Of a stretch of 64,000 nt of DNA, positions 22,330 through 34,280 are shown piece after piece. The DNA comes from Lunularia cruciata (lineage: Eukaryota > Streptophyta > Marchantiopsida > Lunulariales > Lunulariaceae). The position numbers were made by a program, and so were the translations under genes. The notes below the pieces were generated by a model. That model ran no database searches. It worked only from the letters and a program-made list of their open reading frames with translations, and had not been told where the DNA came from. Each line of letters starts with the position of its first letter. Positions within the stretch are counted from its first letter, which is position 1. Where the stretch lies: positions 41,359,001-41,423,000 of the forward strand of contig OX419758.1 of assembly GCA_948567375.1 (NCBI GenBank), read 5' to 3'.

Positions 22330-25300
22330 ATGATATTGCGGGTAGGCCTTGCGGTTACATGTTCTGTCGCGGCGTTCACCGTTACTCATTTAATTGGCAA
22401 GCGCGAGAATAACAACAATCCCGATTCAGGTTTCTCTCCTCTCCCTCACTGTTTCTCTCTCTCGGAAGTTTTCCTGTTACTATATTGTTCAGAATCCAGT
22501 GGACTCTGTTTCTCGGGACGTGGCCTTTCCATAGGGAAATTGCAACTCATGATCTATACCGCAACTACGAATGTCTAACTGTCCACAACTTTGTCACGAT
22601 TCGTCTGAGTGCGTGCTTGAACTCAGTCAGTGTCGTGATTGTTGTTACTTTTTCGTTTGCCGCTGCCTGCGGTTGTTGTTTCAGTATCATCCTGTAGGAT
22701 CCCTTTATTTTGGTAGATCCACAATAGCTCCTGATTCGCCGTTGCTTGGTTACTCAGATCGACAGGAGAAGAAACGGCGCAATGAAGAGTACGAGCAGGA
22801 ACCTTACACGTATGTTACCATTGACTCTGCGCCACCGAAAGAAGAGGTAAGATGTGTTCCTTTCCGCTATGTTGACAACAAAGATGTATTATCCAGGAAA
22901 ACAAGCTAGAAAGGTAACATTTGAAGATTTTCTAACGAGATTGCGGTCGGATTCCAAGGTTCCAGTTAGGAGCCTGTTGTTTACAGTTTTGTAACTAATT
23001 GCTCGCTCTGTATGTATGGAAGCTGGTTTCTATAGCAGCTGAAATTTAACGGAAGTTTGCGGTGTTCCATTCCCTCTCTGAAATCATTCCCAACTGAGTT
23101 ACCAAAATGATTTCATAGATTCAGTGTCTAGCCCTTTCGCAGAGAATTTTCTATTCCCGGTGGCGTTGTGGAGACCAGTGAAGTCTAAAACTATTTGTCA
23201 ATTTTTTGGCGGATTGCTTTCAGGAGGAAGAAGTCAAAAGGGTGAATGCCATAAGCCCGGCGGCGAGTGTCGCCTCTCTAGCATCTCTTGCCTCGTTCAC
23301 GAGCGAACAAACTGCTGATCAGCTCCTTCTTCCCGAGTTCAAGGATCTCATTTCATTGGACTTACCCCATGAAACTGGTGAATATGGAAAGACTCGTGAC
23401 GGTAAGAGGTACCGAAAAGTTCCTGGACCTCTTACCAGAAAGAGCACCGAACAGCAGGCTGCCCCGGAAGAAGACGATGAGCCTGTCATCGAGGTTCCTG
23501 AGGAGTATTTACTCATGGACGAGGAGGAAGATCGCAGGGATTCACAGGATCTTTTTGGATATGACTTCAAAGATTATGTGGATACTCTGGCGAACGATGT
23601 GGAGGAGCTTGGGCAGCTCAGAATTGCCGTGAAAGAGCTTAGAGAAAAAGAAGAGAGGATGGAAGGAGAGTTGCTCGAGTACTACGGCCTGAAAGAACGA
23701 GAGAACGACATAGTATTGATGGAGCAGGACTTGAGGAAAAAAGCCAACGAGATAGCTATGCTCACCGCCAAAGTGTCTGCAATGGAGTCCCGAGAACTTG
23801 CAACAGCCGAGAAACTGAAGAAAGAAATATGCAATGTTGAGGATTTGAAGAAGGAAGTAGTCAACATCGAGAATCTCAAGAAGGAAATTTTTAACATCGA
23901 GACTCTCAAGAAGGACCTCAACGAAGCCCGAGCTAAAATTCGTGATTTGCAAAAGCAGTTGCACAGCGAGTCTGGTCAAGCGAAGGCCGAGTTGATAATG
24001 CTGAAGCAGACTCTGAAGGAACTACAATCGAAGGAACGACAAAATGAACCTCATGAAGAAAGGGATGTCAAGAAGGATATGGAAATAGAGAAGAAACTGC
24101 AGTTACTGAAGGAGCTTGAGGTGGAGGTTGTCGAACTGAGGCGGACGAACAAGGAACTGCAACACCAGAAGAGAGAGCTTGTTGTGAAGCTCGGGGCCGC
24201 CGAAAACCAAATTCAGCAATTATCCAAAATTACTGAGGTCAGTTGCCTGCCCACCCGAATTGTCATTCGACTAAAGATCAGCTTTCCGAGGATTTTGCAG
24301 AGGTGACAAACATGAACCGTGTATGTGTTGCTTACAGTACTTCTTTCCCTTTCTTTTTATGGTGCGCAGAGCGACTTGGTTGTAAGGGCAGAAGAGGATG
24401 CGGCTGCACTTAGGCACGCAAACGAAGACCTCTGCAAACAAGTTGAAGGATTGCAGTCTAGTCGTTTCAGCGAGGTTGAAGAACTAGTGTACCTCCGCTG
24501 GGTTAATGCCTGTTTACGGTATGAGCTTCGCAATCAAAAGCCCCAAGATGGCAAGTCTGGTGCCCTTGACCTCAACAAGGACCTCAGTCCTAGATCTCAA
24601 GCTCGGGCGAAGCAGCTCATGCTGGAGTACGCAGGTCCTGATGTGGACAAGCTGAAACCCAAGGAGGACGATGGGTATGAAAGCGCTTCTTCAGAGCCTT
24701 CGATTTCTTCGGAGTGCAGTGATTTGCATGATGTCGGCGGAGAGAGTTTCTCGAGTGCGCGAACATCTTCAGTCGGTAGCACTAGTGGAAGAAAATCATC
24801 TAGGTTGATAGGCAAATTGAAGAAGTGGGGTAGCACTAGTAAGAAACTAGACAAAGAAGGTGATTCACATGACTGGAGTCCTGGTTCGAGCGGGAGAAGC
24901 AGTCCCGGTCATTACAGACAAGGAAGTAGTGGTGGAACTCCATCAAGGGGACCTCTGGAGTCGTTGATGATGCGCAATAGTGGTGATGGTCCTCACGAAA
25001 TCACCACTTTTGGAGGACGGAAAGTGGATGATTCCCCGACCTCTGAAGGTGGTAGATCCCCCAGCAACCTGTCTGCCACTAAAGCCGGTTTGAAGCCTGT
25101 TAAAACAAGAGAGAAACCTGACTTCAGTGGTGTTGCTACTTCCTTCAGTCTCATGTCCAAAACTGCAGGTCCACTTGACGAAAAATACCCAGCATTCAAG
25201 GATAGGCACAAGGCTGCTGTGGAGAGGGAGAAAACCATCAAGAAGAAGGTTGAAGAGAAGATCGAAGAGGTGGCTACTGCTAAGCGTGCGGAGGTTGTGA

Positions 25301-27053
25301 AGATGACCCCGGCCGAAATTGAAAAGAGGGCTCTTAGAGTACCTAAGCCTCCCCCGAAGCCTTCAGCTGTCAAACCTGCGGTGGCCCCTGCTGTTCCAAA
25401 ACCTCCTGGTGCTGGAGGACCTCCACCACCTCCACCTCCTCCTCCTCCACCAAGACTTCCAGGTGCTCTTGGAGCTCCTCCACCTCCACCCCCTCCACCT
25501 CCTCCTGGGGGTAAGCTCGGAGCAGCAGGTGCGGGCGGTAACAAGATGCAGAGGGCTCCAGAAGTGGTTGAATTTTACCAGTCTCTCATGAAGATAGGTG
25601 CGAAGAAAGAACTTGCTGCAGGCGGTGCCAACTCCGCAGAAGCACGTAATAACATGGTCGGAGAACTTGAGAATCGTTCTGCACATCTTTTGGCTGTAAG
25701 TGTCTTTCAGAGTTTTCTGGACGCCTACGACCCATTTACACTCTGCTTGCTAGTGCCAGCTGAAAGAGCAAATATCTTTATCTTTTCGCTCATCCCAATT
25801 TGTTTTTGCTCCACGTAAGTTTGTGCACCGTGGTGTTGGAGTTTTGACAATTTGGCATTCTCGTTTGAGTATCAGATCAAGGCAGATGTGGAGACGCAGT
25901 CCGACTTTGTTAAATCGCTGGCTACCGAGGTCCGTGGAGCTCAGTACACCGACATTGAAGACGTTGTGGCGTTCGTTACTTGGCTTGATGATGAGCTCTC
26001 TTTCTTGGTAAGGTTTTCTCCTTATGTATTTCGTTCTCCCAAAATGTCTCAAACCATGTTAATACTTGTGAGGTAACCCAAGAAATGCAAAGGATTTTTT
26101 GTACCACCAAACCTAGAATTATCACATACAGTTACTGACATTCAACTTTATGTGGCCAGGTCGATGAGCGTGCTGTATTGAAACACTTTGATTGGCCAGA
26201 AAGTAAGGCCGATGCCTTGAGAGAGGCTGCTTTTGAATACCAGGACTTGAAGAAGCTGTGCACGGAGATTTCTTCCTATGAGGATGACTCGCGAATCCCA
26301 ACGGACTCATCTCTCAAGAAGATGTTGGCTGCGTTGGAGAAGTAAGTAGTTAAAATATTCTGAGGAAACTTGAATTTGAGTCTTACACATTTGGGTTCCC
26401 TGGTGTTGTGTCTAAAGGACGGATAATCTAATTTTGTGAATGCCATGTAATTGCAGGGTTGAGCAAAGCGTTTATGCTCTTCTTCGTACAAGGGACATGG
26501 CTATGGCTCGATACAAGGAATACAACATACCTGTCACTTGGATGTTGGATAGCGGGAATGGATTAATTGGCAAGGTAAGGCAAGAAGAGTATGTCCATAA
26601 TTTGAGTTTTAGTTAAGTTGGATAATCGTAATCTATTTCCACAAGATGGTCTTAACCATTTACTGTTTATATAATCCTGGTGATATTGGCATTCTGCGTG
26701 CAGATCAAACTTGCATCTGTAAGTTTAGCGAAGCAGTACATGAAGAGAGTTGCTACGGAGCTGGACACTCTGGGTAATGGTCCAGAGAGAGAGCCAATGC
26801 GGGAGTTTTTCTTGCTGCAAGGTGTTCGATTCGCTTTTCGGGTCCATCAGGTAAGAATATTTATCCCCTGCGTATTTATAGTGACGTCAATTGGTGTTAG
26901 CTACTTCTTTTCAGCCTTCAGTGAATCATTATTGCTAACGGATATCTCGTTTGGCAGTTTGCTGGTGGTTTCGACCCTGAAAGCATGAAAGCTTTTGAGG
27001 AGCTACGTAATCGCGCGCACAAGAGAATTGAACCAGCAGCAGCAGAGGCTTGA
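22330..27053 (+). CDS. CHUP1: CHUP1, chloroplast unusual positioning protein (nine coding exons)
   Basis: Exons: 22330-22429, 22758-22846, 23224-24237, 24370-25695, 25876-26007, 26160-26341, 26457-26574, 26704-26850, 26958-27053. All introns are GT-AG, phases agree, and the product is about 1067 residues (Arabidopsis CHUP1 has about 1000). Order: N-terminal hydrophobic anchor (residues 1-23, MILRVGLAVTCSVAAF), the part that in the family inserts in the chloroplast outer envelope; acidic linker; long coiled coil (about 190-455) ending at E-V-E-E-L-V-Y-L-R-W-V-N-A-C-L-R; Ser-rich region; poly-proline tracts (about 750-795); and the conserved C-terminal domain (about 830-1067, with K-H-F-D-W-P and V-R-F-A-F-R-V-H-Q). 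Family role: links chloroplasts to short actin filaments, binding actin and profilin and promoting polymerisation, for light-driven positioning. The start is the first codon of the anchor. The frame is intact, so the gene is probably functional. Confidence 0.96.
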
Positions 27054-27256
27054 AACAAAAAGTATGCTGTACTACGACTGTGAGGTTGTCCCAAATTTAC
27101 GTCATTTTACCTCAAGGGACCTCTGCCTTCCTTCGGTTGTCACTGTACTAGGGAGAGCCCTACGAATTTTTGTCTGAACGAATGCACGTATTGAGATTAT
27201 TGTGGTCTTCTGATGCATGGATGGCCTCTGTTAGATAAAGAGGACTGACTGTAGAT

Positions 27257-27286
27257 GGGCATATCTCACGAGCATGAGATATGCCC
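27257..27286 (+). other. Perfect 12-bp hairpin downstream of CHUP1
   Basis: GGGCATATCTCA (27257-27268), loop CGAGCA, and the exact complement (27275-27286). It lies 204 bp after the CHUP1 stop codon and may fall in the 3' UTR. The nearest AATAAA is far downstream (near 27666), so the transcript end is uncertain. Confidence 0.7.
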
Positions 27287-28251
27287 GTAACTTATACTCC
27301 GCATATGAAACCTATCAGTGTAAGCTCTCCGCTGCTTGTAGCATAAGAATTCTAGAAAAGTTGGCATGCATGTATGGTTTGGCCATGCCAGTTTTCCTGC
27401 CCCTTAATGTCTCAAGCTCATTGGAAACTGGCTTCTGTAAGTTCACAATCTAGTCTCTTTGCTCTTCTCTCCTATTCTCGCGGATAGAGAAATTCAGTGA
27501 CGGGAGAGAACAACATCAAAGGAACGACCACCATTTGATTCTCCCGAGTTGTTTCCTTCGGATGCTCTCAATCTTGTGCTCATATATCAACCAGTGAAGG
27601 GGTGCCGCTTGCATTGTGCTAATCCATCCCAAAGTCTATTTACTGTCTATAAGAGTTTGTATATGAATAAAGGGTCGGCTTGACTTGCACGTTCCATTTT
27701 TCATGGACATTAGCAAATAGTCAATTGCGAGGGTGGAGAAGCATGAGAATCGTTCCGTCTACTCAATTCTTAACATGTCTTAGCTCAACTCTCCTGGATT
27801 TGGCATCGAATTCGTTGATCTAGTGCGTGCACACCGAAAACCATCAAATGGGTCTTTGGAAAAATGCCCTGGTGTCCATGATGTATTCTGTTACAAACTC
27901 TCTACGGATTGTAAAAATGCATAAGAATACCATATGCAGGCTCAAACTGTTCACATTTGTGTTCAAACGAGATAGTGGATGTAATTGTATGGTTGCTTCA
28001 ATACAGCGTGGGATGAAAACTACCTGCCAACAAGCCACTGAATTTCTCTTTGAGCTAGAACTGGATTCGATACTTAATGCGTCAAACGAGAAGCCACTTA
28101 TGAATTGGCAAATCTACCCCCATGCCGCCACATCCACTTTCACCAAAAGGAACGAAGAAAATTTCTTACAACAGCCGAGCAAAATGAAGTAGGGATTTTC
28201 AAACTGCCATTCGTAAGTTTAGCCACTCGCTTGCTTGGTTTAGTCACGTCT
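27287..28251. other. No recognised gene
   Basis: A 121-codon plus-strand frame (27827-28192) has no family I know. An AATAAA at about 27666 could serve as a distal polyadenylation signal for CHUP1. Confidence 0.4.
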
Positions 28252-28445
28252 GCACCTTTAGCGTACAAGTAGTACAAAATTTAGCCGAAGCTAAAACCTA
28301 CGTCCAGAATGTATACTGACCCAGACATAGGAGGTGAGGTGGAAAGAAGCACCTTTAGCGTACAAGTAGTACAAAATTTAGCCGAAGCTAAAACCTACGT
28401 CCAGAATGTATACTGACCCAGACATAGGAGGTGAGGTGGAAAGAA
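28252..28445. repeat. Perfect 97-bp tandem duplication
   Basis: 28252-28348 and 28349-28445 are identical by eye, starting GCACCTTTAGCG and ending GTGGAAAGAA. There is no coding content. Identity between units points to a very recent event, ongoing conversion, or an assembly artefact. Confidence 0.9.
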
Positions 28446-29008
28446 GAGACCCACGGTTGGTAACCACAGTTTGGAAAAAACTGTGACCATTTCGTCAGAG
28501 ATTGGTCTACTAAAGTGGAAATAAGGCAAAGAATAGCGATCCTAGTTAAACAGGTAAAATAGACAAATTATCGGTTACTATTACGCTTCATCGTCTACAA
28601 GCTTGAGATTCTTTGACGATCGTTGCAGCAAGTTTCACCTCCTGTGTGTGAAATGGCTCAACCAACAAATTACTTTCCAATAAGTAGATCTTCTCCATTG
28701 TACCTGCAATGACATGTACACTTCGGAGCAACCGTTATCGTTTCTCTGGCTCAATTGGAAATGGCTCCTCCATCATGAAGATTGTCACCCGACTCCAGTT
28801 ATCTGTACGTCCTTTAGTCACATTTAGGTATTACTTCAGACTGAGTTTCAAGTTCGGATTCACAGTTCAAGATATCACCTTTCCGATTTGTCCGTGAATT
28901 ATCGTCAACATGGCTTCCATCAAGTTTATGCTCTTCTGCGCCACAATTACAATCCGCTCTATGTCGTCAGTGAATAAACTCTCAGCTGATGCACAAATAC
29001 GTATCTCT
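28446..29008. other. No gene recognised
   Basis: Only short open frames of unknown kind. Confidence 0.4.
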
Positions 29009-29056
29009 GTCTCTCTCTCCCATCCTTCGTGTTTTCTACGCGGTCGCCCTTTTCTT
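29009..29056 (+). mobile_element. LINE-like element, short 3' tail
   Basis: It reads CCCATCCTTCGTGTTTTC then TACGCGGTCGCCC and a T-rich end, matching the last ~45 bases of the family in plus orientation. Base composition changes abruptly to very AT-rich directly after it. Confidence 0.75.
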
Positions 29057-32000
29057 TTCAAAAATAGTACTATAATTTAATACTACTTCAGTGTTTTACT
29101 TCTTTTCTCCTTTTTACATAATTTGCATTTGTTATGAATTTATGAAAACTATATTTTACTGTTCTTGTGGGAAAATATACTTGATAAAGTCCATGATAGG
29201 ATTTAAATCCTAAGGAAAAAAGTTCCCAAATTCATTTATAAGTCATTAATTGGGATGTCATTCCGAATGATGAAGAATAATAACTCCATCCCCTGTCTTC
29301 TTATCTCATATTATAATATAATAGAAGCGCACTCAATATAAGTTAAAGAAGATTAATCTTTTATTTCATTTCATTCATTAACGTTTATTCATTTTATTTA
29401 ACCATTTTCTGGTTTGCAAAAGTTCAAACAAGAGAGAACCAACTACATAAACTGATTTTTTAAATAATTTCTAGGTGGTCTTCATTGTTTAATGCATGTT
29501 AACCGTGGTTTGAAATCTATTTGCATTCTTTTTTTCGTTTACATTCAAAGAGATTTCAGCTATATATCTGAGTCTTTTCTCATTTAAATTATATGGATTA
29601 ATAATTGATTCTGATCCTAGTAAAAATGTTCAAGAAAATTAATGTTTCACTCTATAAATAACATAAATTCCAAAATGTAAGACACATCTTAGATAGCTTG
29701 AAAAATCATAAAGTTATTTTAATATTATTTTAATAATATAGTACGAAATAATTTGGTACGAAGGGTTTTAATTAAGATAGTACTTGGTGATACAAGCCAA
29801 GTTAAAAGATATTTATAGTGAAAAAAGGATGTAAAATTTTATGGTACTTATTTTTATTTGAGAATATTAATCTTAAAACTAAAAAAATCCTTTAATTAAA
29901 ATTAAATTTTATCTAAGTTTCAACTTAATCATAATAAATGTAATATAAGGTTAAAGAGAAGTAAAAATAGTGAGATCCATTAATCATTATTAAGCTCAAA
30001 ATGTACGTAGAGAGTACTAATAGTCTTAATTAAGTATCTAACTCTAAACACAAAAAGTAGTAATTCTTATCTTATAAAACTAACCACCGGATTTCTTCGA
30101 TTTAGTTAAATTCTTACACTTCAAATCAATACTCAGGATAAAATAGTTTATAAGTCTAAATATTTATTTATATGTTTATATGATTGTGGGTAATAAGGTT
30201 AAAATTATTTATCTAATTGCATCAGATTAATCTAGACCTTTTTATCGAAATAAGGCATACTAAGAGAAAAGTGCTAATTGACTCCCTACGTAATGTATTC
30301 TTTGCGAGTCTAGAAACAGCTTAGTTTATCTAACTTTTTGGAGCAATAGATCTGTTTAATTTCATACTTAGCTCATTAGTTCATGAAATGAAATATTACT
30401 TTAGGAATATAACGTTTTAGAATTATATGATTGATATTCTTGGAGCTCAAGTTACTTTGCTAAGAAAATTCATCAAAATTATATGGATTTTGAAATATCT
30501 TAATCAAATGAAAAGAATATAATATTATAATAATTATAATATTATAAATATTAATTTTCAATTTTTATGAATTTTTTTATTTAATTTGAGTTAACTTTTA
30601 CATAGAAGGGATACACAATATTTGAGCTCAAAAGCATCAAATGTTGTTGTATATCGTGTTTTATGTATATGAGCAAGCTTCTCTAATATGAGCATTTATA
30701 AACTTGGTTTTAATAATTATACTCAAGATACATTTTTATAGCTTATACTTTTCTATTGACATGTTGAAAAAAAATAGTAAACAATGGATTTCAATTAAAA
30801 AATTTGAAAAAATCTGAATAGGAGTATTTTACAATTTCATGCAAAGAATTCTTTTCATTCTTGAGTCTCAAAATAATTAGGATATTCTTAGATATTTTAT
30901 TTGTAGATATCTAATTATATCATAATATACTACCTGCCAACATAATGATATTATCAAAATACAGTATTATTTAATATTTTATTATTTAAAATAAGAGGTA
31001 TTTAATATTTTGTGCTTCCTGATGGACAAGGAAAAAATAGATATATTTATTTTCAGGAAATATTTTTTCATATATGTTAAGCTTCTAATATTTATACCTA
31101 TCCTTTGATAAAACTAGTATCGGAACTGTTTATCGGAACTGTTTATAAATCTAGTATTAGAACTATTAAGTGCATATATTTATCTTTTATATACATATGT
31201 TTGAAAAATCACTAAATTATCAGAGAACTAGTAACGATAAATAATTTAAACAGAAGCATAATAAAGGTTATAACACTCTTAGTGGATTTTTCTGAAGCAC
31301 CAAACAAGTTTAACATCATGATTGGATCTATGTCATATGAAGATCTATATCACATTTGATTGGGTTGTTAGTACTGTATCATGATAGCCTTTTACCCAAG
31401 TAGGGAACTCTTATACTTATATTTTCTAACACTTATATAAATTGGAAGAAAAACCGTTCGACAAAGATTTTGTATTATATATCCCTACTTATCTTTTAGC
31501 ATTTTCTGTCCTGTTTATCAAATCAGATTATTGCAATCGATCATCGTTAAATATTTCTAATTTTGCAATACTACACTAGAATTCCAAGTTTATAACAATA
31601 ATAATCTAGAGTTCTAATATCGTTCCAAGGAAGGTGAGTTATATGGAAGAAAAGACATGGAACTTTGATTTTTTAAGTTAATGATGACCTTTTCTTTTAA
31701 CAACGGCCAAAATGAATCTCACTTAATGCTTTTCCAAACTAAATATATGGATCGAAGTTTAATTGTGAGGCAAAATTTTGAAGAAGCTTCCTAGTAAGTA
31801 ATTTAAATTACATTAGATTCAGTTGAAAATCTCATAGGATAGAAAAAATAATATGAATTAAAAAATAGTAATGATTTGTTAAGTTATAGAGTACATCTAA
31901 GCTGTGGGGCTTCCATAATTAACCGAAAAAATTTATCAAGGATTTTTCTCTAATATGATACATATTTGCCTCTCTCTAATTAAATTTATCAAATTGTTTA

Positions 32001-32588
32001 ACATTGCAATGCTTAACTCATCTACTAAACCTACGACCAAAATTGACTACGTTCCATCTAGCACAAATATTTTAAATGTAGTTAAGGTTGAAATGTAAAT
32101 GTAATAAATTAAAACAAACTAATGTAGGAATAAGTTGACGACTAGATTAAGAAAACAAAAGTTATGTCTTATGTATAATTATAATTCAAAATGTTGATAT
32201 AAATTGAAAGTAGAAAGAAATATTACCTGTACTTAAAACTAACATATTATAATTTAACCATTCTAACATAGAATCTATAGTAATGTAAAAGAATGCAAAA
32301 ATTCACTAAATTTAAGGATTGAGATATGTATCTTGGTTTTTCATTACAATCAAATGGTTATAGTATTTGAAAGTACTAGATAAGTAGTATGCATATTTTA
32401 AGCTCTACTTACTAAATAGATCTTGCTTGACTGCTTTAATAAGAATGAAATCTTGGGGACATGAAGAGGATGATTGATATAGAAGATACTTGTATTAACC
32501 TTATAAAGTCAACCATGAAATTTTTTCAGATATTTTAATGTTATTAGATAAGCAAACTTAGCTAAATGTCACAGTTTGGATACTAAAT

Positions 32589-32630
32589 CCCATACTTCAA
32601 TTTTTCTACGCGGTCGTCCTTTTTCTTGAT
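32589..32630 (+). mobile_element. LINE-like element, short 3' tail
   Basis: CCCATACTTCAATTTTTC followed by TACGCGGTCGTCCTTTTTC aligns with the final ~40 bases of the family. Confidence 0.6.
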
Positions 32631-33136
32631 ACTAAATATGATGATCTCTAATCTTTATTACAATACTAGAGTTCTGTAGGAGTATATTGATAACAAACCT
32701 TACCATTCGTCTGCTGGATTTTTTCTCAAAAGAGTTTAGGAGATTTTATTAAAGAAAATCATCTTAGTACCATGCAATCTAAACGCACAATGAATTTAAT
32801 TTGCTAGCATAGACGCATAACCTTGTTTCAAGATTATATTAAATAGTTGATAGAGATTTATCATCTAAAAGGTAGATAAACTTTCAAAAAGTCTCAAACA
32901 TCAATCTGTTTGCTTTTTCTAGACTACAAATTATTTATTAAACTGTAACTTGCACTGGTTGTTTCCTTTCTCATGCTATGAATAATACTATAAGAAATAC
33001 CAGTATTAATATTAAATTCATAACAAAGATAATTAACTAAAGTAGGACATAAAATAAGGAACCTTATGAGATAGATAATAGTACACATAAAGATATATTT
33101 TTAAAGAAATCTTGGAAACCTTCTATCACTTCTTTG

Positions 33137-33177
33137 GTCTTCCCATCCTTCATGTTATCCTAAGCGGTCGTCTTTTT
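33137..33177 (+). mobile_element. LINE-like element, short 3' tail
   Basis: GGTCTTCCCATCCTTCATG then TAAGCGGTCGTCTTTTT, a diverged match to the family terminus. Confidence 0.65.
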
Positions 33178-33441
33178 ATTATTTTCTTTCTTTCTTTGGA
33201 ATTTCTGCATCCCAGTTTCTACCTAATTATGAATGATAAAGGGGAGAAAAAAATGTCAATAATTTAGTTGGTAGCGTTTTGTCCAAATTTTCTATATTTA
33301 ATATCAAATAAAGTGCTAATGAAATCATATTAGATATATAGAAATTTCATATTTCTCAAATGAATGTGGTTGTTTATAAAGGACACGAAAAAAAATCTTA
33401 AGTATGTCTAAATAGTTTTTTCTGTCCACCCCTTGGCATAA

Positions 33442-33484
33442 GACGGTTTGGCCGAGTGGTCTAAGGCGCTGGATTTAGGCTCCA

Positions 33485-33516
<32 letters not shown>

Positions 33517-33521
33517 CGTCA
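33442..33521 (+). tRNA. tRNA-Leu (anticodon UAG)
   Basis: A complete 80-base cloverleaf without intron. The acceptor stem GACGGTT pairs with AGCCGTC (one G-T pair). The D-arm has TGGCCGAGTGGT (A box), and the anticodon stem CTGGA/TCCAG encloses loop TTTAGGC with anticodon TAG at 33476-33478. A long variable arm follows (typical of Leu), then a T-arm with GGGTTCAAATCCC (B box). The discriminator base is A and CCA is not encoded. It is the nuclear cytosolic type, not the plastid form. Confidence 0.96.
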
Positions 33522-33549
33522 GCGAGTTTCTGTGAAATGCAGACTTTCC

Positions 33550-33555
33550 TTTTTT
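33550..33555 (+). terminator. RNA polymerase III terminator
   Basis: A run of six T residues 28 bases after the tRNA-Leu, the standard Pol III stop signal. Confidence 0.75.
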
Positions 33556-34241
33556 CGGAAATTGTTTGTTCGTACATATTGCGCCTCTCTGTGTGTATGT
33601 TTGGTCTTTCGTTCAAACAAAAGTTCGGTATGCATTCACCGATGTCAGCAGCAACTCCAAGGGCATTTAGCTTGTGAACTAATTCAAGTATAAAATTTAG
33701 CTCACTAACCATCGAAGTAGTGCGCGTGGATGAAAATGAAGGTTTTACATGTCAATTTAAAGCATGCTTTAATTACAATATTTTGCTCACTAGCCATCTA
33801 AGTAGCGCGCGTTAATTCCAGTTTAGTCTTGGTTCTCTACGAAATAACACCCTTCAGCTGCAAGGTAAAAGGTGATAATTGGGAATACCTTCAGTCAATA
33901 CAATGATCTGGAACTTTCCTATAAGAAGAATGGAAGCATTGATAATTCGGCGATTTGGGCTACCTTCATGTAAGAGGGCTTGCTCAAGATCTTTTAGGAC
34001 AAGGGATATCTGTGTAAGTGCTTCCTGAAAACCTAGCCCATCAAAGTATTTAGAAGAATCATTTATGATTATTGTTGAGTCCTGGAGTCATCAACCTATT
34101 ATGATACAGCTATGATCATTAAATGATTGGTGGATACGGGATCTGAGTTAGTAGTTGACAGCACTGCACTGTTATGCTTGTATCATGCTCTTCATGATTT
34201 TTGCAACATTTAGAGTTAAAACAGTTTAAGATCTTTTCTTT
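33556..34241. other. No gene recognised
   Basis: The phrase 'cactaaccatcgaagtagtgcgcg' type occurs twice in diverged form (about 33702-33725 and 33788-33811); otherwise I see no structure. Confidence 0.4.
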
Positions 34242-34280
34242 AAAAGGGCGACCGTGTAGAAAACACGAAGGATGGGAAGA
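34242..34280 (-). mobile_element. LINE-like element, short 3' tail
   Basis: In element sense it reads TCTTCCCATCCTTCGTG, then TTTTCTACACGGTCGCCC and TTTT: the last ~40 bases of the family, well conserved. Confidence 0.75.

Larger units (their letters stand above)
29057..33441. other. Very AT-rich block without genes
   Basis: About 4.4 kb with no open frame worth listing on either strand. Composition is clearly lower in GC than the CHUP1 region to the left. Two short LINE-like tails (32589, 33137) are embedded in it. I see no plastid or mitochondrial gene sequence. Confidence 0.7.

Noticed and set aside
23542-23979. 145-codon minus-strand frame inside CHUP1
   Set aside because: It is the antisense of the Lys/Glu-rich coiled-coil exon, giving Phe/Leu/Ser bias; the plus-strand exon is clearly the gene.
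24993-25544. 183-codon glycine-rich minus-strand frame
   Set aside because: Complement of the CHUP1 proline codons; no independent support.
29057-33441. AT-rich block considered as an organellar insertion
   Set aside because: No plastid or mitochondrial gene, rRNA or tRNA was recognisable; the tRNA-Leu at its edge is of nuclear type.
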